A DNA stretch of 64,000 nucleotides, from NCBI GenBank assembly GCA_002917075.1, contig NTMA01000094.1, forward strand, positions 100,455-164,454, read 5' to 3'. A program made the position numbers and the translations under genes. The stretch's first letter is position 1. Each line of letters opens with the position of its first letter. The notes beneath the pieces were generated by a model that saw only the letters and a program-made list of their open reading frames with translations, was not told where the DNA came from and ran no database searches. This document shows positions 56,617 through 64,000 of the stretch, one piece after another. The stretch comes from Hawksworthiomyces lignivorus. Taxonomy: Eukaryota; Ascomycota; Sordariomycetes; Ophiostomatales; Ophiostomataceae.

Positions 56617-57611
56617 ATGCTACCGAAAATGGCAACCAACGAACTTGCTCAAAATTTGGTCAAGACCCTACAGGATGTGTTCGGCCGATTTCCTGGGGTT
56701 CGCCCATGTAGGCTCTCAAGCCAAATATGCCAGGATTCTTCAAACATGCTAAACGCTACTTAGCACATGCCAGAGGTGTATTTTTGAGGGGGACATTTGT
56801 GCCAACAGCATCTGCAAAGCGTTTGTCGATTGCACCTCATTTCGCCAAGCCGAGCACAGAAGTTGTTGCAAGGCTGTCGTTATTTACTGGCATTCCCGAT
56901 TTGGCCAGCACTGACCCGAAGGCAACCCCTCATGGATTGGCAGTACGCTTTATACTAGACGCAGATGCTGGCCTCCTTGGCACCGATATCGTGTCTCAAT
57001 CGTCCTCGCTTTTCCCAGGATCTACTGGTGAAGAGATTCTCGAGTTCTTTGAGGCTCTGCGCGATGGGGCTGTGGAGAAATATGCAGAGTCTCACCCAGC
57101 TGCCGCCGCGTTCATGGAGGAAGAACGCCAAATCCCCAGCAATTTTGGAACGCAAACGTTTTACTCAATTAATGCCTTCAGACTTGTTGATGCACAGGGG
57201 AGCTCCGTATCTGTCCGCTATCGCTGGGTGCCTGTTGTTCGTCATCGTTATCTGACCGAAGCTGCTCTTGCCACAAAACCACCTAACTTTCTGTTTGATG
57301 AACTGCCAGAAACACTGGAGGAAGCGCCTATAGTCTTCAAACTGGTGGCGCAAATTGCGGAGCAGGGCGACATTGTAGAGGACTGTACTGCAATTTGGCC
57401 CGAGGAGCGGAAGTTGGTGGAACTCGGTACACTCAAGTTGGTAAAGATTGTTACGCCAGAAGAGCTTCCTTCCGGAGACAAGTTGATTGTGTTTTCACCT
57501 ATACCGGGGGTACAGGGTATCGAAGCATCAGAGGATCCGATTCTCAAAGCTCGTGCGGCAGTATACCGCACCAGTGGAAAATCACGGAGAGATACAGAGC
57601 ATTTACTCTAG
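56617..57611 (+). CDS. small catalase-related peroxidase (SrpA-like, catalase superfamily)
   Basis: Heme protein with a minimal catalase core, 312 aa, about half the size of a full clade 1-3 catalase. Two exons: 56617-56707 and 56764-57611 with a 56-nt intron; the junction creates GVRPSHARGVFLRG, which holds the distal-side histidine (about residue 32). The core continues with the strand HGLAVRFILDADAG, TDIVSQSSSLFPGSTGEEILEFF, PSNFGTQTFYSINAFRL, VRYRWVPV, FLFDELPETL and DIVEDCTAIWPEERKLVELGTLKL. The proximal heme ligand is the Tyr in RAAVYRTSGKSR, fitting the R-x3-Y pattern. Members of this group act as peroxidases of organic hydroperoxides more than as strong catalases. A start at 56629 is also possible. 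No signal peptide is seen. Confidence 0.88.
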
Positions 57612-59097
57612 CGTCAGATGTACAGCTCTCATCTCGTCTAGTGTGCACCAGCTATCGGAGTTTATGTGTTCTATAGGACTTCCAGTATAGAGCCAATCGA
57701 GATGTTGAAGATATGAGAAATGGCTATCCCTCGAAACCGGCCTTCCAAGGTCAAATATCTGTGTGCTCCCGAGAAAGTGATTCTTGGGCCACGTGAGCAT
57801 GCTTCTCTCTGCCCCCGTTGATTCCGTGCACGACAAACAATAGACTAACTAGCAAAGAGACAATTAAGTAAGCAGCTAGAAACAGAGAAGGAATGGTGTG
57901 CTTATGGCAATCGAGAAGCATCGCTTACGGGAGAAATAAGAAGTTGATGAAGGAGGCGATGAAGGAGGCATTTGATCTTCTAACCCGCTGTTTGAGAACA
58001 ATTGAGACAATACAATGAAGTGAGAGGAATACGATAGCTGCCAGAAAAAAGCAAAATTGAGGTGTGAAAACCTAACTCTCGTCGTAAAAACTGCCAAGAA
58101 TGAAAAAGCTTATGTGAATGCAGCAGAAATTAGACAGTGTCCTCCCTTAGGTCGATGTAAGGCGTAGAGCTGTTAGTGTCGAGTACCCTTTGAATGTGGA
58201 GCGCACAAAAATAGTACATACAAGCGGGTGTAGGGCTCTTGGGAGATTTGGCTAGGTCTGGTCAGGCTCCTGGCGTAGGACTTTCGTCTGTCCGTATTTT
58301 TGGTTTGCTGGACTGCGCTTGGCGTGGGCGGACAATGGTGGTTAGAGACAAAAATTCACGGTAATTGTAAATGCCACCGACTTTTGGCGGTGGCAATGCA
58401 CTTCGGACACCGTTGTTCGTGTAGCAAAGCGGGTAGGAGCGCGCCCGCGGACTGGCAACCATGACGTCTATTTCCATAACGGGACTCATGTCTATTATTA
58501 CCATCCTATTAGTGTTCCGTATTCGCGTTGTTCTAGGGGCAAAAGGTGGGAGCACTCACCCCGCTAATACGCATATTTTAGTCCGTCGTTGTCCGTATTT
58601 GTGCATACGAATCACATTGTCGGGACGTGCGCCATCATCCACACAAACCCCATCAGCCGCCGGCCACCAACACCACCACCACCTTGGAAAAAGGACTATT
58701 TCGGGGCCATGCCACCTCCGTCGTTTTGAGTTGTTCTGCTTTTGCTTCGCATTCCAATCTGTACAACGTACTAGCGACGACCATCTGAGCCTTCTCTTGC
58801 GATGCATTTCGCTCTTTTTTCTTTCTAATTTTTACTTGCAGCCATCTATTTGCCTTTTGTTCTTTCCTTTTATACCATTTCTGTTGTTCCTTTCTCTGCT
58901 CCCTGAGCAGCAAGCGACTTATCGACCTCGCACCTGCCTCGTTTCGCCCCTCACCCCATTCCGGCCTTTCCCCTGAAACCCCTCTTCCTTATCACGATCC
59001 TCTTCTTCGAGCCAACCCACTCAAACGATCGTGCAATTCTGTTTGACCTCAGCGAATACGCTATCTTCCCAGCTGGTCGACCCAGCTTCTGGCGTCT
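57612..59097. other. promoter and probable 5' UTR of the C2/MUN gene
   Basis: This 1.5-kb region contains pyrimidine-rich tracts between about 58780 and 58990 immediately upstream of the C2/MUN start, a common feature of well-expressed fungal genes. A 171-codon frame at 58461-58976 in this zone is low-complexity (Phe/Leu/Pro) and is not supported. Confidence 0.5.
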
Positions 59098-62000
59098 ATG
59101 TCGACAGCTTCTAACCGGACCTTTCGGCCCAACCGTGCCAGCATCAATAACTCGCGCGCCAGCCAACGTCGATCACGAGCTGGATCCCTTGGCAACTACC
59201 TCACCGAAGTCAACTTCGACGATGGCTACAGCTATGCCCTCCGCATCGCCTACCTGCACTACCTGCTCCAGCCCAAGAAGAAGAGAAAGGAATATGTAGC
59301 GGCGCCCAAGCCCGTGCGCACCCACACGGCGTCGCACAGCGTTACCGAGCTGATGAAGGAGTTCATGCCCACGGGCGGCTCGTCGTCGTCATCTGCCCCT
59401 AGCATCAAGCTACCTCACAACCTGCGTCAGCCGCTGGAGAAGCGCATGGAGGGCGTGTTGCGCGGTACCGAGCGGCTGCCTGGCTACAACGATGCCGCCG
59501 TAAAGCGCACCTTTGGGGAGGCATACACGGCCTTCACGGCTGAGAGCTTTCGCAAGAGCATCGATAAGGACCGCAAGATCGAACCGCTCATCCTCATCTT
59601 CTACACCTCGGCCAGCAAGGCCCAGAGCCGCGGCAAAGCGCCCGACGACGACGCGTGGAAGCCGCTGGTCGACCGCCACGTCGCCCTCTTCGTGCGCCTG
59701 CTCAGCAGCCTGCTGCGCGACCTGGGCAGCGACCAGAAGAGCCCCGAGCTGATGAACCGCCTGGCCACGCTGGAGAAGAAGCTGTTGACCAACGACCAGG
59801 ACCTGTACCTTGACACGGGCCAGGCCGGCGAGCACAAGACCATCGAGGTCGAGATCCCGCTGACCTACGACGTGAAGGACATGCCCATGGTGCAGACCGT
59901 CGCCCGCATCTTCGGCCGCACCCTGACCGAGGTCCAAACCGACATCGATCGCGACCTGACTGTCTGGACGGAGGAAGCCGCCCTCAAAGACCTCAAGACC
60001 TACCAGCACCACCTCACCTCCAATATGCCGGGCGCCATGCGCCGCCAAGACTTTGACCTCGACAGCGCCTACGACGAGTGGAAGAAGGCCGAGATTCATC
60101 AGCTCACCCAGATGATGCTCGACCTGCTGACCGTGCGCCCCGAGCTAGCCAAAACATCGACCGCCGCCGGGGCGGGCGGCAGCGGAGACAAGCCGCTGCC
60201 CTTCCGCCCTCAGTCACTCTACGGCGAGGATCAGGCCTACGCTAACCTCAGCCGCATGATCTCCGCCCACCCCGACCCTGCTGCCGCCGCCTCGGTAGTC
60301 GGGCAGTTTGGCTACGACGGCACGTTTGGGCTGCCGTCGCTATCCATCGACGAGACCAGCAGCATCCGGGCCGTCGAGGAGCCGCCCGAGTATATGTACA
60401 TCCCGCCGGACCCGCGCGCGTACTACAAGTTTGTGCTCAAACACGCCATGTCGCACGACCAACTCAATCCGGACGAGGGCGGCCCCGTATCCGAGGCCGT
60501 ACCGCTGCACCGGCCAACGATGGACCTACTGATCGAACTGGCTGTGCACTGGCGCCTGACGCAGGTGTCACGCGAGGTGCTGCTGCTTGACGTGGCTGCG
60601 CAAAAGTACCTGGACCTGGAGCTGCGTGCCGAGGAAGTGTATGAGATCTTTGAGGATGTCAAGGAGCGGGCCGGCTTTGACCACCTACCACACAACAAGA
60701 AGGCGCCACACATCGTGCACTTCGGCCAGCCGCTGCAAGAGCTAGAGCGCAGCAAGTGGCCGGCGCAGGATTACGCGGCCTACCAGCAGATACTGGTCAA
60801 GATGCAGGACGCGATGCTGCGCGAGCTGCTTGAGGTCGCCTCCCAGGGCTACGAAGCCAAGCCACCGTCCATCGGCCCATCGCTGCTATTCCTCACCAAC
60901 CACGTGCACGGCGACCCGTCCTTCCCGCAGCGGCCCGACGTGATTGCGCAGTTTGCCGAGGCGCTGACATCGTCGCTGCGCGAGCGCGCGGCCGCCGTCT
61001 ATCGTGACTTCCTAGACCGCGACATCCCGCACGACGAGGCGGCCTGGGATTTTAGCCACGTGGTCAACCTGGGCAAGGCCGTAGTGGCTGTGTGCGAGCG
61101 CACGCGCAAGCGCTATCGCAAGAACCCGGAGATCCTAGGCGTTAGCCCCTTTGCGGCGCTAGTAGCCACCGTGTTCCCCAGCTTCGAGCAGGATGCGAAG
61201 GCCATCATCGAGCGCGTCATCCAGGTGGCCAAGGACCGTGGGCTCGAGGTCAACATGCAGGACGGCTTCGATCTATACCGCGAGCTGGTCGACATCCGCA
61301 AGATCCACGTCGAGTCGCTGCCCGACCGCCCTTTTGCCTTCCATGTAGAAGGCCTGCTCGAGGAGTTCGTCTGGCGCTGGATCCGCGGCACCCAGGAGCG
61401 CATGGAGACCATCGTCGAGGAAGCGATCAAGCAAGACCAGTTCCAGCCCCGCCCGCGCCACCCGGGCGACGTGCCCGCCGACGACGAGCGCCACAGCGTC
61501 TCCATCATCGACACCTTCCAGGCCTTCCACCAAGCCATCGACCAGATTTACCGCCTCGAGTGGGACGACGACGTCCACCACGCCCGTTTCATGACTGCCC
61601 TGGCCAAGGCCTTCACCGCTGGCATCGGCCGCTACTGCGAGATCGTCGAGCAGCGCTTTGCCAAGGAGATGGACCGCCCCTCTGCCCAGGAGCTTGCCAA
61701 CGCTGGCAAGACCGCTCAGGAGCGCTGGATGCAGTACGCCCGAGACGCTCTCAGCAGCAAGGAGAAGGTCGAGCCCTTCCAGTTTTATCCCGAGGTGAGT
61801 CTCTCTGGCCTGTCTTTGCAATCTTTGCAAGTCCCATGATTTCCAAACTAATACTCAAGGGCAGTCTTTCGTCAAATTGAACAATATCGAGTGGGCCATG
61901 CAGGAGCTCGACAAGCTAGAGAAGTCAGTCAACGTAGACGGCTGTGCAGAAGTGCTGGAGCGTGTCGACGGACCAATCAAGCCGGTGGACCGGCGCAATA

Positions 62001-63487
62001 CCAAGTACGTTTTCACGATCAAGATTGTCGAGGCCGAGGACCTCAAGGCGTGCGACCCGACCGGTACGAGCGACCCCTACGTAGTACTGGGCGACGAGTA
62101 CCAGAAGCGGCTGGCCAAGACGCGCATCATCATGCGCAATCTGAACCCACGCTGGGACGAGTCCGTCGAGATCACTGTTTCGGGCCCGCTCAACATCATC
62201 GCCACCATCTGGGACTATGATACCTTTGGCGATCACGACTTTGTGGGCCGCACATCGCTCAAGCTAGACCCGCTGCACTTTAGCGATTATTTGCCTCGCG
62301 AGTTCTGGCTCGACCTCGACACCCAGGGCCGCCTGCTGCTGCGCATCAGCATGGAGGGCGAGCGCGACGACATCCAATTCCACTTCGGCAAGGCCTTCCG
62401 CCACCTTAAGCGTACCGAGCGCGACATGGTGCGCAAGGTCACCGACAAGCTGGTCGCACACATCAATGCCTCGCTGTCCTATGAGGCGCTCAAGAGCCTG
62501 CTCAACAAAGGCACGCTGCTCAGCAACGCATCGTCCGTTGCCTCTTCTGTCGCCGCGCTGTGGCAGCGGCGCGCGTCGTCCGCTGCAACACTGAACAGTG
62601 GCGCTGCCGGTTCTGCCGCCGCCGGTAAGGCACCAGGAGTGACGCAGGCCGACATTGAGAACCAGCTGCAGCCGCTGTCCACATACTTCAACGAGAACTT
62701 TGCCATTATGAACCGCACGCTGACCGCGGCGACTATGATGGCCGTCATGACGCGCCTGTGGAAGGAGGTGCTAATGGCGATCGAGGCCCTGCTGGTGCCA
62801 CCGTTGTCAGAGAAGCTGTCAACCAAGAAGCCGCTGACACAGGCCGAGCTAGACATCGTCTACAAATGGCTTGAGATGCTCTTTGACTTCTTTAACGCCC
62901 GCGACGAGCACGGCGAGGCCCTCGGCGTCCCCACCGACATCCTCAAGTCGCCCAAGTACCACGAGCTGGCCTCGCTCAACTTCTTCTACTTTGAAACCAC
63001 CGAGAACCTCATCCGCACCTCTGAGCGCATGGCCGCTGCCACCGTCCAGCGCGCGCAGCAGCAGCTCCAGCAGCAGCAACAACAAGCCGGTGGATCCAAG
63101 ACTGCCAGCCGGCACCTGTCGGCGCCAGCAGGCCCGTCTGGGTTCGGCCCTGGCGGCATGGCCGGTGCTGCGGCGTTTGCCAGTCTAGGCACAATCCGCC
63201 GCGGCAAGAGCATCATGATGAGCCGCAACTTGGGCACCATGCGGCGCGCCAAGGCGGAAAAGTGGAAGGAGGCGCAGGCCGACCCCTCGGATGACATGAT
63301 CCTGCGCATTCTGCGCATGCGGCCCGAGGCCGCCCTCTACCTCAAGGAGCGCCAGCGCCAAAAGGAGCGCATGGCCGCGCACCAGGCGGCCGCCACCATC
63401 GTGCGCCAGAGCATAAGCCAGGGATGGCCGCAAGGCCCCGCGTTCGGCGGTGCCACGTACAGTCGCAACAACCTGCCGCTGCGGTGA
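59098..63487 (+). CDS. C2- and MUN-domain protein (Munc13/Git1-like)
   Basis: Large protein of 1,439 aa from two exons (59098-61794 and 61865-63487, 70-nt intron). The first about 890 residues are helical and carry the Munc13-homology (MUN/DUF810) region: SYALRIAYLHYLLQPKKKRK near the start, AVHWRLTQVSREVLLLDVAAQKYLDLELRAEE in the middle. A single C2 domain follows (about 946-1060: FTIKIVEAEDLKACDPTGTSDPYVVLGDEYQKR, NPRWDES, DYDTFGDHDFVG) with the aspartates needed for Ca2+ or phospholipid binding. A second MUN part comes after it, then a glutamine-rich linker (QQQLQQQQQQ) and a basic tail. The nearest studied relative is S. pombe Git1, required for glucose signalling through adenylate cyclase; animal Munc13 primes secretory vesicles. 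The gene has strong G/C-ending codon bias, unlike most of the window, suggesting steady expression. Confidence 0.9.
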
Positions 63488-64000
63488 GCAGCGGCAGCTC
63501 TGGCAAACAGGACACTGAAAATGATTAGAGCATGTGATGATGATACGAAATATGTAACGAGCGTGCGGAGAGAGACGAGACGTTAAAGTTTTGAATATTT
63601 TGTCTTTTTGGCTGTTTACCGGCAGGATATTTCTCTAGATAGGGCTCTTCGTGAGGTTTGTCTTTCTGTGATTTCTGTGATTTCTGTGTAAAGGGATTGT
63701 AGTTTTCCAAGCCAGCAAGTTCATTTTATATTCGTCTCAACACTATTTGTGTTTGGTAAAGTAAGGCAAAGCAAGAGATATGTCTTGAAATATACACTGA
63801 AAAATTATACCCAATAGCAATATATTTGTTTTCTTGGTGAGAAGTTAATTGCGCCTACTTCTCTTAAAATAAAGCAGACGATATGGGAAACAGATTTCAT
63901 GAGGATGTGTCATACCTGGTGGCATCATCCACGTGTTTTTTTTTTTTTTTTTTTTTTTAAAAAAAATAAAAAATAAAAATAAAAATCAGTTACATGAGAA
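63488..64000. other. 3' flank with long T/A homopolymer
   Basis: The 3' flank of the C2/MUN gene contains a T(23) run (about 63936-63958) followed directly by A-rich sequence to about 63985, forming a perfect dA:dT palindrome-like hairpin core. Nothing else is identifiable before the window ends. Confidence 0.55.

Noticed and set aside
39179..57611. A secondary-metabolite gene cluster around the MDR reductase and cupin genes
   Set aside because: No polyketide synthase, non-ribosomal peptide synthetase, terpene cyclase or P450 is visible in the window.
58461..58976. 171-codon frame upstream of the C2/MUN gene
   Set aside because: Dominated by pyrimidine-rich sequence giving Phe/Leu/Pro runs; best explained as promoter or 5' UTR.
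59410..60099. 229-codon minus-strand frame opposite the C2/MUN gene
   Set aside because: It is the antisense shadow of a strongly GC3-biased gene; long antisense frames are expected there.
61273..61830. 185-codon minus-strand frame opposite the C2/MUN gene
   Set aside because: Antisense shadow for the same reason.
1..64000. CRISPR array, phage or bacterial operon structures
   Set aside because: No direct-repeat/spacer pattern, Shine-Dalgarno-led gene strings or phage genes; introns and fungal domains show a eukaryotic chromosome.

Overview
The window is nuclear DNA of a filamentous ascomycete (Pezizomycotina, probably a Sordariomycete). The evidence is short GT-AG introns (mostly 50-130 nt) with CTGAC/CTAAC-like branch sites, several Zn2Cys6 regulators, Dal5-type and sugar-type MFS carriers, a G1 (eqolisin) protease, a HET-domain relic, a Git1/Munc13-like protein and an intron-containing tRNA-Val. 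Exon structures below were assembled by hand from splice-site and phase consistency. For every multi-exon model the exon lengths sum to a whole number of codons.

Layout. 0-2.6 kb: gene-poor, with tRNA-Asp, tRNA-Val and a broken reading frame. 2.7-37 kb: an almost uninterrupted run of catabolic genes, carriers and regulators: acyl-CoA dehydrogenase; Dal5-type carrier; L-galactonate/L-fuconate dehydratase; Zn2Cys6 regulator; sugar carrier; two divergent regulators, one without a DNA-binding domain; a second sugar carrier; nucleoside hydrolase; ribokinase; a DUF1445 (D-glutamate cyclase-like) protein; TauD-type sulfonate dioxygenase with a divergent Soa1/Dal5-type carrier; HpcH/HpaI aldolase; and a large Zn2Cys6 regulator. 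37-43 kb: HET-domain pseudogene, secreted G1 protease and a bacterial-looking GNAT acetyltransferase. 44-51.7 kb: MYND-finger protein, quinone-oxidoreductase-like MDR protein, cupin protein, a possible recombinase relic and a regulator-like protein without a zinc cluster. 51.7-54.4 kb: about 2.8 kb of degenerate DNA. 54.5-57.6 kb: a split F-box-type gene and a SrpA-like small catalase. 59.1-63.5 kb: a GC-rich, long, apparently housekeeping gene for a C2/MUN-domain protein.

How the genes may work together. The 20-25.6 kb block reads as a nucleoside-salvage module: a carrier divergent from a nucleoside hydrolase that releases ribose, then a ribokinase that phosphorylates it. The 27.7-31.6 kb block reads as a sulfonate-sulfur module: a TauD dioxygenase and a Soa1-family carrier sharing one promoter. 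The 7.5-15.3 kb block (sugar-acid dehydratase, regulator, sugar carrier) reads as a sugar-acid module, with carbon-catabolite (CreA-type) motifs clustered in its two promoter regions. The three consecutive genes at 22.9-27.3 kb are intronless, codirectional and of families common in bacteria, while their neighbours have four to nine exons. That is the most unusual feature of the window.
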